Below are positions 54,521 through 64,000 of a DNA stretch of 64,000 bases, piece after piece. A model generated the notes under the pieces. That model had not been told where the DNA came from, ran no database searches, and saw only the letters and a program-made list of their open reading frames with translations. The stretch is from NCBI RefSeq assembly GCF_016862895.1, contig NZ_BONV01000013.1, positions 186,001 through 250,000 of the forward strand, in the 5' to 3' direction. The translations under genes were made by a program, and so were the position numbers. How positions within the stretch are numbered: the first letter of the stretch is position 1; each line of letters begins with the position of its first letter. This DNA comes from Planotetraspora kaengkrachanensis (GTDB taxonomy: Bacteria > Actinomycetota > Actinomycetes > Streptosporangiales > Streptosporangiaceae).

Positions 54521-55564
54521 CGCAGAGGGCGACGCGGAGGGCGACGGCGTGGCTCCCTGAGACGGCGTGGCTCCCTGAGACGGTGTCGCGCCCGGGGACG
54601 GCGTCGCGTCCGCCGACGGAGATCCGTCCGGCGTCGGCGTGACCGCCGGAGACGCCGTCGGGCTCGGCATCACGCACGCGGAAGGGTCTCCCGGCGGCAG
54701 GCCGACCTGGGACCCCTCGGGCATGAGCGGCAGCGGATAGGCGTTGCGCATGGGCGGCTCACCCGCGCAGGGGACCGCGATCGCCCTGCCGTACGCCTCC
54801 GGGTCGGTCGTGATCGGCCTGCCGTCCTGGTCGTACAGCCGGACGCCGTGGAGCGGCGCCCCCTTCTCGTCGTACGGGATGATGTTGTAGATGTCGCCGC
54901 CGAGAGTGGCGACGTCCTGGACCCGCACGTCGTACGGACGAGGCACGCCGTAGTCGAAGGCGACCTCCCCCGAGGTGTGCATCGGCGGATCGGCCAGGCC
55001 GGCCAGCACCACGATCACGGCGACGGCGTTGGCCGCGATCAGCGCGGCCCTCCCCCATCCGGCGACGCCGGGCACGGTCCGTCGTCCGGCCCAGACGGAC
55101 GCCCAGACCAGAGCAAGGGTGAACACCCACGCCACGACGTCCCCGGGAACCAGCCGGCTCGGCCCGATCCCGGACAGAATGAGCAGCGCGACCGCGTAAC
55201 CGCGCAGAACCCACCAGGCAGGGCGTAATTCGGGCGCGAATGCCGCCGCCTGCCGATACGGCGGCAGCTGCAGCAGGCGGGCGTGGGCCGTGCCGAGGAG
55301 GCCGGTGGCCCTGGTGCGCACCTGGGTGCCGAGACGCCGTCGCGGTCGGGCGGGCCTGCCCCCGTAGGCGGCCCGCAACTCCGCGGCGTACGCCTGGGGG
55401 GAGCCGAGGCGGTCCTCCAGGGACATGCCGGGCTCGGCGGCCACCTCCGCGAGGTGGTCGTCGAGGTCCTCGAGCATCTCCTCCCGGTCGGCGGGGGGAA
55501 GATCTGCGAGCGCCTCGCGTACCGCCTGGGCGTAAGCGCCCGGCGTCAGCGGGGGGACGGTCAT
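54494..55564 (-). CDS. HAAS-domain membrane protein with Ser/Thr/Pro tail
   Basis: 356 aa. An N-terminal HAAS-type helical domain (YAQAVREALADLPPADREEMLEDLDDHLAEV) follows the pattern of proteins paired with PadR regulators. Then come three membrane helices (WVLRGYAVALLILSGI, VVAWVFTLALVWASVW, AALIAANAVAVIVVLAGL), an exterior domain of about 120 residues (SGEVAFDYGVPRPYDVRVQD) and a 55-residue Ser/Thr/Pro/Ala tail with an 18-bp tandem repeat coding GATPSQ twice. ATG 55564 has AAGGAGGT and overlaps the PadR stop (ATGA). HAAS proteins are thought to serve as anti-regulators or sensors; here it is co-translated with PadR. Confidence 0.88.
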   Translation of the reverse strand: MTVPPLTPGAYAQAVREALADLPPADREEMLEDLDDHLAEVAAEPGMSLEDRLGSPQAYAAELRAAYGGRPARPRRRLGTQVRTRATGLLGTAHARLLQLPPYRQAAAFAPELRPAWWVLRGYAVALLILSGIGPSRLVPGDVVAWVFTLALVWASVWAGRRTVPGVAGWGRAALIAANAVAVIVVLAGLADPPMHTSGEVAFDYGVPRPYDVRVQDVATLGGDIYNIIPYDEKGAPLHGVRLYDQDGRPITTDPEAYGRAIAVPCAGEPPMRNAYPLPLMPEGSQVGLPPGDPSACVMPSPTASPAVTPTPDGSPSADATPSPGATPSQGATPSQGATPSPSASPSASPSKADGK

Positions 55565-55908
55565 GGGGCAACCTCCTTGAGAAGGCCGTTCATGGTGGCG
55601 GCGAACGAGGTCCACGCCGCGGACGACGAGGTGAGCAGCGATCTGCCCACGTCGTTCAGGCCGTAGTACTTGCGGTGCGGGCCCTCGTCGGAGGCGACCA
55701 CGTAGGAATTGAGCGCCCCGGCCTTGAAGAGCCGGCGCAGCGTGCCGTACACCGAGGCGTCGCCCACGTCCTCCAGGCCGGCCTCGCGCAGACTGCGCAC
55801 GACGTCATAGCCGTAGCTGTCCCGCTTGGCGAGCACCGCGAGGACGGCGACATCGAGGACTCCCTTGAGGAGCTGGCTGCTGTCCACGCGACGCACAGTA
55901 CTACGCAT
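55561..55908 (-). CDS. PadR-family regulator
   Basis: 115 aa, PadR-s1 size. Winged helix: LLKGVLDVAVLAVLAKRDSYGYDVVRSLREAG, SVYGTLRRLFKAGAL, and EGPHRKYYGLNDVGRSLL. A palindrome, TACGCATTGCGTA, covers its own ATG at 55908, so it likely represses itself and the HAAS gene. The start has no ribosome site; GTG 55887 is an alternative. Confidence 0.93.
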   Translation of the reverse strand: MRSTVRRVDSSQLLKGVLDVAVLAVLAKRDSYGYDVVRSLREAGLEDVGDASVYGTLRRLFKAGALNSYVVASDEGPHRKYYGLNDVGRSLLTSSSAAWTSFAATMNGLLKEVAP

Positions 55909-55914
55909 TGCGTA
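55902..55914. promoter_or_regulatory. PadR operator-like palindrome over the padR start codon
   Basis: TACGCA-T-TGCGTA, a perfect 6-bp inverted repeat whose centre is the first base of the padR start codon. The position fits tight autorepression. Confidence 0.45.
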
Positions 55915-55955
55915 ATAGCGGCAAGATCTCCATGGCGCGTGGAAGGAAACCCTGG

Positions 55956-56882
55956 TCAGACCAGGGACCAGGCGATCCCGTCGAGGATGTCGTGCTCGCT
56001 GACGACGACATCGGCGAAGCCGTACCGCCGGACGATGCGGTCGAGGATGAGCGCGCCCGCGCCGATGACGTCCACCCTGCCCGGGTGCATGACCGGGATG
56101 GCCGCGCGCTCGTCCCTGGTCATCTCCAGCAGCCGGGCGGAGACCTCGTGGACCTGGGCGGCGGGGATGCGGGAGTGGTGGATCCTCGCGGGGTCGTAGG
56201 CGGGCAGGCCGAGGGCGATCCCCGCGACCGTGGTGACCGAGCCCGCGAGCCCGACCAGCGTTCGCGCGTCCCTGACCGGCACGGCGGCCTCGACCCGGTC
56301 CATGGCCGCCTCGATGTCCGCGATCGCCGCCGCCACCGTGTCCGGCTGCGGCGGATCTCCCTTGAGGTGCCGTTCGGTCAGCCGTACGCAGCCGATGTCG
56401 ACCGACAGCGCACCCTCGACGGCGCCGGACCCGACGACGAACTCGGTCGACCCGCCGCCGATGTCCACCACGAGGTACGGAGGCTCGCCGGTGTCCTGGC
56501 CCCTCGTGGCGCCGGTGAAGGACAGCCGCGCCTCCTCCTCGCCCGTCACCACCTCGGGTTCGACGCCGAAGATCTCACCGACCCCGGCCACGAACTCGCT
56601 CCGGTTCGACGCGTCCCTGGTCGCGGACGTCGCCACGACCCGGACCGGCATCCATCCGGACGGCCCGGCGTGCTCGGCGATGAGCTTGGCGTAGCCGCGC
56701 ATCGCCGTGAACGTGCGCTCCAGGGCCTCGGGCGCGAGCCGTCCGGTGCGGTCGACGCCCTGACCCAGGCGGACGATCTCCATCCGGCGTTCGACGTCGG
56801 CAGGCTCGCCGGTCTCCGGCGAGATGCCGGCGATGAGGAGCCGGACCGAGTTCGTTCCGCAGTCGACGGCCGCGACCCTCAT
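55956..56882 (-). CDS. ppx: Exopolyphosphatase/GppA-family phosphatase
   Basis: 308 aa, short form (about 300 aa, as actinobacterial Ppx1/Ppx2). ASKHA fold: MRVAAVDCGTNSVRLLI phosphate-1 motif, GEEEARLSFTGA, YLVVDIGGGSTEFVVG phosphate-2, and C-terminal VIGAGALILDRIV. It degrades polyphosphate or pppGpp. ATG 56882 overlaps the DUF501 stop (ATGA). It is the last gene of the eno-ftsB-DUF501-ppx block, as in M. tuberculosis Rv1023-Rv1026. Confidence 0.95.
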   Translation of the reverse strand: MRVAAVDCGTNSVRLLIAGISPETGEPADVERRMEIVRLGQGVDRTGRLAPEALERTFTAMRGYAKLIAEHAGPSGWMPVRVVATSATRDASNRSEFVAGVGEIFGVEPEVVTGEEEARLSFTGATRGQDTGEPPYLVVDIGGGSTEFVVGSGAVEGALSVDIGCVRLTERHLKGDPPQPDTVAAAIADIEAAMDRVEAAVPVRDARTLVGLAGSVTTVAGIALGLPAYDPARIHHSRIPAAQVHEVSARLLEMTRDERAAIPVMHPGRVDVIGAGALILDRIVRRYGFADVVVSEHDILDGIAWSLV

Positions 56883-57412
56883 GACGGCTCTCCTCCGGCT
56901 TCGACGCAGGGCCCCTCGGCCCACCATTCGGGCAGGGCGTCGAGAGCCTCCCCGCCCAACGGGTTGGCTCCCGGTACGGCCAGTTCGTGGGCGACCAGCG
57001 CGTGCAGGCACTTGACCCGGCCGGGCATTCCGCCGGCGGTCTGCATGTCACGGGGAAGCGGCTCCAGGCCGTCCTCGCTCGCAGCCTGGTCGCGCCGGGC
57101 GAGGTAGTCCTCGTGGGCCGCAAGATAGGCCGCGGCCAGCTCGGGATCGTCCGCCAGCCTGGCCTGCATGAGCTTCATCAGGCCCGACGACTCCAGCGTG
57201 CCGATGGCCGACGCCGCCTTGGGGCAGGTCAGGTAGAACAGCGTGGGGAACGGCGATCCGTCGGGCAGGCGCGGGGCCGTCTCCAGCACGTCGGGCAGGC
57301 CGCAGGGGCACCTGTGCGCGACGGCCCGGACTCCGCGCGGTGCACGCCCGAGCTGGGCCTCCACCGCGGCCAGGTCGGCCTGATCCACCACTGTCGAACT
57401 CCTCGCCGTCAC
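56879..57412 (-). CDS. DUF501 protein
   Basis: 177 aa: VEAQLGRAPRGVRAVAHRCPCGLPDVLETAPRLPDGSPFPTLFYLTCP, then SAIGTLESSGLMKLM, GRVKCLHALVAHELAVPGANPLG. The Cys and His residues (HRCPCG, CP, CLHALVAH) may bind a metal. The family is nearly always next to ftsB and ppx in actinobacteria; function unknown. GTG 57412 overlaps the ftsB-like stop (GTGA); the longer reading frame upstream is a shadow of ftsB. Confidence 0.93.
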   Translation of the reverse strand: MTARSSTVVDQADLAAVEAQLGRAPRGVRAVAHRCPCGLPDVLETAPRLPDGSPFPTLFYLTCPKAASAIGTLESSGLMKLMQARLADDPELAAAYLAAHEDYLARRDQAASEDGLEPLPRDMQTAGGMPGRVKCLHALVAHELAVPGANPLGGEALDALPEWWAEGPCVEAGGEPS

Positions 57413-57825
57413 TCCTGGCCCGCCTCCACATTCGCCTGCACGGCGTCGCGGCCGCTGTCGGCGACTTCGACCGACTGCCACAGGGTGAGATACCAGGGGG
57501 GCTTCTCCTTGGGCTTGGCCCCCGCCTTCGCGGCCGCCTTGCCGTCGCCCGCGTCGAGGACCACGAAGCACTTGGCGCCGGGCTCGCAGTAATGGAGCCG
57601 CTCCTTGGCCTGGCGCTTGATGTACTCCGGGTCCTCCAGCTGCCTGCGGCGCTCCTCGAGCCTCTGCAGGTTCTTGAGCGCCTGGGTCTGCTGCTGTTCG
57701 AGCTGCGCGATCTGCCGCCGCTGCGCGACGTACTCCCGGATGGGGTAGGCGAGGCTCATCGAGATCGCGCACACGACCACGGCGAGGATCGCCGCGCGCC
57801 CGGTGAGCTGCGGTCGCTTGGCCAA
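57409..57825 (-). CDS. ftsB: FtsB/DivIC-like septum formation protein
   Basis: 138 aa. A short cytoplasmic end, one membrane helix (RAAILAVVVCAISMSLAYPI), then a coiled coil (RRQIAQLEQQQTQALKNLQRLEERRRQLED) and the family motif PEYIKRQAKERLHYCEPGAKCFVV. It belongs to the divisome FtsQ-FtsL-FtsB subcomplex. TTG 57825 has GGAAGGGG upstream. Rv1024 is the matching M. tuberculosis gene. Confidence 0.92.
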   Translation of the reverse strand: MAKRPQLTGRAAILAVVVCAISMSLAYPIREYVAQRRQIAQLEQQQTQALKNLQRLEERRRQLEDPEYIKRQAKERLHYCEPGAKCFVVLDAGDGKAAAKAGAKPKEKPPWYLTLWQSVEVADSGRDAVQANVEAGQE

Positions 57826-57885
57826 CGCGACACCCCTTCCGGTTTCCGTCTCCGGTTCCGTTCGGCTTGCTGCGCCTCCCGCGGA

Positions 57886-59175
<1,290 letters not shown>

Positions 59176-59271
59176 CTAGCAAAGTCGCGGGCAGTTTGCC
59201 TGCTGAGCCTACCGGTCCCCGCCGGCCCGCATGGCCCGGGGGCAGGCCGTTCTTCCGGCGTGTCTCATCTG

Positions 59272-60228
59272 TCAGGATTCGCTCTCCCACTCCTCGATCC
59301 GCCGGCGGTACTCGCGCGTCACGGCCCTCAACTCGGCCTCGGGGTCGAGCCCCTCGTCCTGCGCGAGCCGTACGAGCTCGAACAGGCGCGCGCCCACGGT
59401 GTCGGGCAGGTCGCCGGCGAGGGAGGCGGGGACACCGGCCCTCCCGGCACGGCGGAGCATCTGGGCGGCGAGGGAGAGCGCGGGCTGCCCCATGGGCACA
59501 CCACTGAGCACGGAGTCGGTCTCGCCCTTGGCCGCGCGTTCGGCCGCCTTGATCGTCTCCCAGTTGTCGCTCACCTCACCGGCGCCGGAGACCGCGGTGC
59601 CGGCGAAGACGTGCGGGTGGCGGCGGACCAGCTTCTCGACGATCCCCGTCGCGACGTCGTCGATGTCGAAGCCGCCCTCCTGCCCCCTCTCCTGGGCCAG
59701 GCGGGAATGGAACATGACTTGGAGGAGCAGGTCGCCGAGCTCTTCCCGGAGCGCCGTGAAGTCGCCCTGGTCGATCGTCTCCAGGACCTCGTAGGCCTCC
59801 TCGACGAGATAGGGCACGAGCGACTCGTGGGTCTGCTTGCGGTCCCAGGGGCATTCGCGGCGGAGCCGGTCCATGACCTGGACGAGGTCGAGCAACCTGG
59901 CACCCGGAAGGTCGTACGAGCCGGGGATCACCTCGATGACGGGCGGGTCCTCCATGGCGACGGCGGCGTGGCCGACGGCGCGCATCAGGTTCTCGTCGCC
60001 GTCCTGCGCGGCCAGCCAGACGACCGTGCCCGTACGGCCCTCGGCCGCGAGCGCGACCGGATCGGGGGTCACGACCTCGACGTGGATCCCCTCGTCCGCC
60101 AGATAGGGAAGGACGGGATGACCGGCGGAGCCGGTGAGCACGCGATCCGAACGCAGTGCCGTCCAGGCCCGCCCCGTCAGCAGCCCCGGGGCCACCCGCG
60201 GAGAAGTGGTGACGACGACCAGCGCCAT
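59272..60228 (-). CDS. mazG: MazG-family nucleoside triphosphate pyrophosphohydrolase
   Basis: 318 aa. N-terminal 100 residues resemble a degraded tetrapyrrole-methylase-like domain (LVVVTTSPRVAPGLL, VTPDPVALAAEGRTGTVVWLA), as in M. tuberculosis Rv1021. The MazG domain follows: LVQVMDRLRRECPWDRKQTHESLVPYLVEEAYEVLE, then EELGDLLLQVMFHSRLAQE (EExxE and ExxD metal-binding helices), and VVRRHPHVF-like VRRHPHVFAG. It cleaves noncanonical dNTPs. ATG 60228 has GGGAGGTT. A 435-bp repeat array separates it from the upstream lipoprotein gene. Confidence 0.95.
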   Translation of the reverse strand: MALVVVTTSPRVAPGLLTGRAWTALRSDRVLTGSAGHPVLPYLADEGIHVEVVTPDPVALAAEGRTGTVVWLAAQDGDENLMRAVGHAAVAMEDPPVIEVIPGSYDLPGARLLDLVQVMDRLRRECPWDRKQTHESLVPYLVEEAYEVLETIDQGDFTALREELGDLLLQVMFHSRLAQERGQEGGFDIDDVATGIVEKLVRRHPHVFAGTAVSGAGEVSDNWETIKAAERAAKGETDSVLSGVPMGQPALSLAAQMLRRAGRAGVPASLAGDLPDTVGARLFELVRLAQDEGLDPEAELRAVTREYRRRIEEWESES

Positions 60229-60259
60229 ACCCTCAACCTCCCTCTCATTCCCCTTTGGC

Positions 60260-60652
60260 GTGATCATGCACAGGTTCGCGGATCCACCTCTGACCAGCCA
60301 CGTCCTCCCGCGTGATCATGCACAGGTTCGCGGATCCGCCTCTGACCAGCCACGTCCTCGCGCATGATCATGCGCAGGTTCGGCGACGCACCGCTTGAGC
60401 TGGAGAAACACCTTTCGTGATCATGCAATTACATGATCACGAAAGGACTTCCCGCAGGCCAGGGCACGCCTTCACGAACCTATGCATGATCACGAAGGTA
60501 CTTCCCGCAGGTCAGGGCACGTCTTCACGAACCTGTGCATGATCACGAGGTGCGTCTCGGGAGGTCGAGAGGTCCGCTCCCGAACCTGTGCATGATCACC
60601 AAACACGTCGGGGCAGGCGGGGGCCGCCCTCCTCGAACTTGTGCATGATCAC
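60260..60652. repeat. Helically phased inverted array of a 19-bp element
   Basis: A 19-bp element GTGATCATGCACAGGTTCG occurs at 60260, 60312 and 60364 (last copy with two changes), then as a half-copy at 60417. On the right it occurs inverted: half-copy ending at 60440, then CGAACCTGTGCATGATCAC-type copies ending at 60493, 60546, 60599 and 60652. Steps are 52, 52, 53 bp and then 53, 53, 53, 53 bp, i.e. five helical turns. Spacers of 33-34 bp are partly conserved: left spacers 1 and 2 match at 31 of 33 bases, right spacers 1 and 2 differ at four. No gene lies in this 435-bp gap (60229-60663). Confidence 0.9.
60411..60446. repeat. Central perfect hairpin of the array
   Basis: CCTTTCGTGATCATG and its exact complement CATGATCACGAAAGG, 15 bp each, around CAATTA. 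It marks the point where the element changes orientation. In RNA from either strand it would form a stable hairpin. Confidence 0.85.
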
Positions 60653-60663
60653 ACCAAGAGGGG

Positions 60664-61299
60664 TCAGCCTGCGGGAGGGGCGGCGGGGTCGCCGGCGGCG
60701 GCCTGCTCGGGAGCGGGCACCCTGCCGAACCGCTCGTCCGGCACGAACCCCTGCTGGGGGTCGAACTTGCCGTACCGCGGGTTGAAGCGCACCGGGACCT
60801 TGGAGTCGACCTCCTGAGTCAGCTTCTGCACGGCGATCTGCTGGCTCTGCTCGTCCTGACCCGCGCCCATGCTGTCGATCATCTTCTGCTGGATGATCAG
60901 CGAGCTGATGAACTCGCGGCCGACGGACAGCGGCACCCCGCTCTGCAACAGCGCCTTGTCGATCTGCGACTGGCCGCCCTGCGCCGCGACGATGTCGTCG
61001 ATGTCCCGCTGGGAGACGGAGACGCCCTTCTCCTGACCGAGCTGCACGTACTGCTTGCCGTTGGCCAGCCTGAGCAGGATCAGCTGCGACAGCGGGATCC
61101 TGAGGCCGAGCTGGTCCTCGGTCATCTTGTTGGCGGCCAGGTCCTTGCGGAACTCCTGGATCTTGGTGTCCAAGTCGCTGGTGGAGATGCGTTCCTTGCC
61201 CACGATGGCCGCGGCGCCGGCCTGGACGGGGCCACACGCGCTCAACGCCACACCCGCCGCCGCGACGGCCACGGCGACGCGCACTTGAAATGACTTCAC
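60664..61299 (-). CDS. SurA-N-like secreted lipoprotein
   Basis: 211 aa. Type II signal peptide with lipobox VALSAC (Cys about 22). The mature part resembles the SurA/peptidyl-prolyl-isomerase N-terminal chaperone domain (AAAIVGKERISTSDLDTKIQEFRKDL, LRIPLSQLILLRLANGKQYVQ, EKGVSVSQRDIDDIVAAQG) and ends in a Pro/Ala tail without a PPIase domain. GTG 61299 has AGGAGG. It lies between mfd and mazG on the same strand; a lipoprotein (LpqU) is also near in M. tuberculosis, though probably not homologous. Confidence 0.88.
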   Translation of the reverse strand: MKSFQVRVAVAVAAAGVALSACGPVQAGAAAIVGKERISTSDLDTKIQEFRKDLAANKMTEDQLGLRIPLSQLILLRLANGKQYVQLGQEKGVSVSQRDIDDIVAAQGGQSQIDKALLQSGVPLSVGREFISSLIIQQKMIDSMGAGQDEQSQQIAVQKLTQEVDSKVPVRFNPRYGKFDPQQGFVPDERFGRVPAPEQAAAGDPAAPPAG

Positions 61300-61394
61300 G
61301 AACGATCCTCCTGAGGACACCGGCCAGGCAATTGTGCCGGTTCTCTGTCTTTTGCGCGATCTCGCGCCAGCGCCGTGAGACCGCCGATCCGCGG

Positions 61395-64000
61395 TCACTG
61401 TACCCGCACCGGTTCGAGGAACATGGCGTCGACCAGGTCTCCGCACCATTTCAGCAGCTCCAGGTCCCGCAGCGGCTGACCGCCGATGGGCCTGGTCTTC
61501 GGCACCGGCACCAGCAGGACCTCGGTGGCCTGCTTGACGATCGACCGCGGGTACAGCCGCTGCAGCCGCACCTGCTGGGAGTCCCGCAGGACCACGGGGG
61601 CGAACCTGATCTGCTGGCCCTGCAGGGTGACGTCCGTCAGCCCGGCCTTGCGGGCCTTGATCCTGAACCGCGCCACCTCCAGGAGGTTGTCCACCTCCTG
61701 CGGCGGCTTGCCGTACCGGTCGGTCAGCTCGTCGCGGACGGCGGCGATGTCGTCCTCGGAGGCGATCGCGGCGATGCGCTTGTACGCCTCGAGCCGCAGC
61801 CGCTCCGACGTCACGTATCCGTGCGGCACGTGGCCGTTGATCGGCAACTCGACCTTGACGTCCCCCCGCTCCTCGGGCTCGGCCTCACCGGAGAGCTTCG
61901 ACTTCTGCTCCTGTACGGCCTCGGCCATCATCCGCACGTACAGGTCGAAGCCGACGCCGGCGATGAAGCCCGACTGCTCGGCGCCGAGGATGTTGCCGGC
62001 GCCGCGGATCTCCAGGTCCTTCATCGCGACGTACATGCCCGCGCCCATCTCGGTGTGCTGCGCGATCGTGGCCAGCCGCTCGTGGGCGGTCTCGGTCAGC
62101 GGGGACTCCGGCGGATACAGGAAGTAGGCGTAGCCGCGCTCACGCCCCCGGCCGACGCGGCCGCGGAGCTGGTGCAGCTGCGACAGGCCGTAGTTGTCCG
62201 CTCGGTCCACGATGAGCGTGTTGGCGTTGGGCACGTCGAGGCCCGACTCGACGATCGTGGTGCACACGAGCACGTCGAAGTTGCGCTCCCAGAAGTCCAC
62301 CATGATCTTCTCGAGCTGGTGCTCGTTCATCTGACCGTGGGCGACGGCGATCCGCGCCTCGGGAACCAGCTCGTGGAGCCGCGCGGCCACCCTGTCGATG
62401 CTGCGCACCCGGTTGTGCACGAAGAACGTCTGGCCGTCGCGCATCAGCTCGCGCCTGATCGCCGCCGCGATCTGCTTCTCGTCGTACGGTCCGACGAACG
62501 TGAGGATCGGGTGGCGCTCCTCCGGCGGGGTGAGGATCGTGGACATCTCGCGGATGCCGGTCAGGCCCATCTCCAGCGTGCGCGGGATCGGCGTGGCCGA
62601 CATGGCGAGCACGTCGACCTGGGTGCGCAGGTGCTTCATGGCCTCCTTGTGCTCCACGCCGAACCGCTGCTCCTCGTCCACGATGATCAGGCCGAGGTCC
62701 TTGAACCTGACCTCGGGCGACAGCAGCCGGTGGGTGCCGATCACGACGTCGACGGCGCCGTTCCTGACCCCCTCCATCGTCTCCTTGACCTCGCCGTCGG
62801 TCTGGAAGCGGGACATCGGCTTGATCGTGACGGGGAAGCTGGCGAACCGCTCGCCGAACGTCGACAGGTGCTGCTGGACGAGCAGCGTGGTCGGCACGAG
62901 CACCGCGACCTGCTTGCCGTCCTGAACCGCCTTGAACGCGGCGCGCACCGCGATCTCGGTCTTCCCGTAGCCCACGTCGCCGCAGATCAGGCGGTCCATC
63001 GGGACGGGCCGCTCCATGTCCCGCTTGACCTCGTCGATCGCCTCAAGCTGGTCGCCGGTCTCGGCGTAGGGGAAGGCGTCCTCCATCTCGCGCTGCCAGG
63101 GACTGTCGGCCGCGAAGGCGTGGCCGGGGGACGCCATCCGGGCCGAGTAGAGCCGGATCAGCTCGCCCGCGATCTCCCTGACGGCCTTCCTCGCCTTGGT
63201 CTTGGCCTTGGCCCAGTCGGCGCCGCCCATGCGGTTGAGGGTCGGGGCCTCGCCGCCGACGTAGCGCGTGACCTCGTCGAGCTGGTCGGTCGGCACATAG
63301 AGGCGGTCGCCCTTGGCGTACTCGATGACGAGGTACTCCCGGGTCGCCCCCTGGACCGTGCGCTGGACCATCTCGATGTAGCGCCCCACACCGTGCTGCT
63401 CGTGGACGACGTGGTCGCCGACCTTCAGCTGGAGCGGGTCCACCATGTTCCGGCGCCGCGACGGCAGCCGCCGCATGTCCTTGGTCGACGCCTTCTGCCC
63501 CACCAGGTCGAGATGGGTCAGGACAGCCAGGCCGGGGACGACGAAGCCGTGGTCGAGGCGGCCGGTGGTGACCTGGACGACGTCGTGCGGCGGCGCGGTG
63601 TCGATCGCGGGGGCGAGCCTGGCCGCCACGTCGACGCCCTTGAGCAGCTCGACCATGCGCTCGGCCGGGCCGTGGCCCTCGCTGAGCAGCACGACCGACC
63701 TGCCCGCGCCCAGCCAGCCCTTGATGTCGGCCAGCGCGCGCTGGGTGTCGCCGCGGTAGGACTCGACGTCGTGCGCGTCCAGTTCGACGCCGTCGCCGAA
63801 GGGCGCGATGCTCCACCACGCCTGGCCCAGCTCGCGGGCGTGGCCCTGAACGTCCTCGAGGGTCCGGAACGCGGCCGCCTCGAGGTCGATCGGCGCCTCT
63901 CCTCCGGCGGCGGCGGTGATCCAGGACGCCTCCATGAACTCCTGGCTGGTCCGCACCAGCTCGACGGCCCGGCCCCGGATGCGCTCGGGATCGCAGACGA
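61395..64000 (-). CDS. mfd: Transcription-repair coupling factor Mfd (N-terminus beyond window)
   Basis: The frame runs to the window edge, giving about 867 visible C-terminal residues of a protein usually near 1,150-1,200 aa. Visible parts: end of the UvrB-like region, RNA-polymerase-interacting domain ([18 protein letters not shown]), translocase motifs [20 protein letters not shown] (Walker A), [15 protein letters not shown] (Walker B), [33 protein letters not shown]-type [31 protein letters not shown], and the TRCF C-terminal domain. It removes stalled RNA polymerase and recruits UvrA. An internal GTG at 63956 is not the start: residues upstream ([12 protein letters not shown]) continue the family sequence. 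Confidence 0.97.
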   Translation of the reverse strand, partial: VCDPERIRGRAVELVRTSQEFMEASWITAAAGGEAPIDLEAAAFRTLEDVQGHARELGQAWWSIAPFGDGVELDAHDVESYRGDTQRALADIKGWLGAGRSVVLLSEGHGPAERMVELLKGVDVAARLAPAIDTAPPHDVVQVTTGRLDHGFVVPGLAVLTHLDLVGQKASTKDMRRLPSRRRNMVDPLQLKVGDHVVHEQHGVGRYIEMVQRTVQGATREYLVIEYAKGDRLYVPTDQLDEVTRYVGGEAPTLNRMGGADWAKAKTKARKAVREIAGELIRLYSARMASPGHAFAADSPWQREMEDAFPYAETGDQLEAIDEVKRDMERPVPMDRLICGDVGYGKTEIAVRAAFKAVQDGKQVAVLVPTTLLVQQHLSTFGERFASFPVTIKPMSRFQTDGEVKETMEGVRNGAVDVVIGTHRLLSPEVRFKDLGLIIVDEEQRFGVEHKEAMKHLRTQVDVLAMSATPIPRTLEMGLTGIREMSTILTPPEERHPILTFVGPYDEKQIAAAIRRELMRDGQTFFVHNRVRSIDRVAARLHELVPEARIAVAHGQMNEHQLEKIMVDFWERNFDVLVCTTIVESGLDVPNANTLIVDRADNYGLSQLHQLRGRVGRGRERGYAYFLYPPESPLTETAHERLATIAQHTEMGAGMYVAMKDLEIRGAGNILGAEQSGFIAGVGFDLYVRMMAEAVQEQKSKLSGEAEPEERGDVKVELPINGHVPHGYVTSERLRLEAYKRIAAIASEDDIAAVRDELTDRYGKPPQEVDNLLEVARFRIKARKAGLTDVTLQGQQIRFAPVVLRDSQQVRLQRLYPRSIVKQATEVLLVPVPKTRPIGGQPLRDLELLKWCGDLVDAMFLEPVRVQ

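Noticed and set aside
53297-55908. Natural-product gene cluster around the P450
   Set aside because: No synthase, tailoring or transport genes adjoin it; the neighbours are a DNA glycosylase and a PadR-HAAS pair.
60260-60652. CRISPR array
   Set aside because: Regular 19-20 bp repeats with 33-34 bp spacers look CRISPR-like, but the repeats invert at the centre, neighbouring spacers are near-copies of each other, and no cas genes are in the window.

Overview
The window is high-GC DNA with dense, mostly unidirectional gene blocks, many GTG starts and frequent 4-base ATGA/GTGA overlaps. It carries actinobacterial marker genes: mycothiol conjugate amidase (mca), a PPOX-type F420-dependent flavin-fold protein, DUF4307, an FtsB/DivIC-like protein followed by DUF501 and Ppx, and TIGR04222 membrane proteins. 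Gene order follows two chromosomal blocks that I recall from Mycobacterium tuberculosis (around Rv1020-Rv1026 and Rv1074c-Rv1095). This points to a core chromosomal region of a non-mycobacterial actinomycete, possibly Streptosporangiales; that family guess is inference.

Layout. 1-6.8 kb: end of a sensor kinase with a coupled GerMN lipoprotein, then on the minus strand phoH2, a cis-prenyltransferase, and a four-gene RiPP-like cassette: two TIGR04222 membrane proteins with Cys/Gly-rich tails, a DUF692/MNIO iron oxygenase and a small partner. 6.8-12.9 kb: GTP-dependent PEP carboxykinase, an unknown protein, an MFS exporter overlapping its TetR gene, and an NlpC/P60 hydrolase. 13-21.3 kb: greA, a DUF4307 protein, mca, two small genes, an unknown 382-aa protein, a YyaL/DUF255 thioredoxin-fold protein and a class A PBP. 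21.4-32.3 kb: an Lrp regulator divergent from HPPD, a secreted M1 peptidase, threonine dehydratase, a LysE exporter, FIST and ROK genes, and a MoxR-type AAA plus VWA pair. 32.4-39.2 kb: small proteins, a GntR-GNAT pair, an MFS exporter, and the transsulfuration genes metB and cbs. 39.2-49.6 kb: GDSL esterase, beta-propeller lipoprotein, thiolase, PPOX protein, a Bax-inhibitor-1-like protein, an orphan histidine kinase, an asparaginase-like gene coupled to a Clp-N/RHH gene, an NmrA-type reductase and an unusual tRNA. 49.6-64 kb: a deformylase-like protein with an ACT protein, ndh with Rex-type operators, a family 5 UDG, a P450, a PadR-HAAS pair, and the ppx-DUF501-ftsB-eno-mazG-lipoprotein-mfd block.

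Most noteworthy: (1) the MNIO/TIGR04222 cassette at 3.4-6.7 kb, which looks like a membrane-tethered Cys-rich peptide modification system; (2) a 393-bp array at 60.26-60.65 kb in which a 19-bp element recurs every 52-53 bp, inverted about a perfect 15-bp hairpin; (3) a class-I-shaped tRNA with a UAA anticodon; (4) enzyme-like proteins with altered active sites (deformylase HQxDH, asparaginase THGLD); (5) several regulator/operator pairs readable directly from palindromes (Rex, Lrp, TetR, RHH, PadR).
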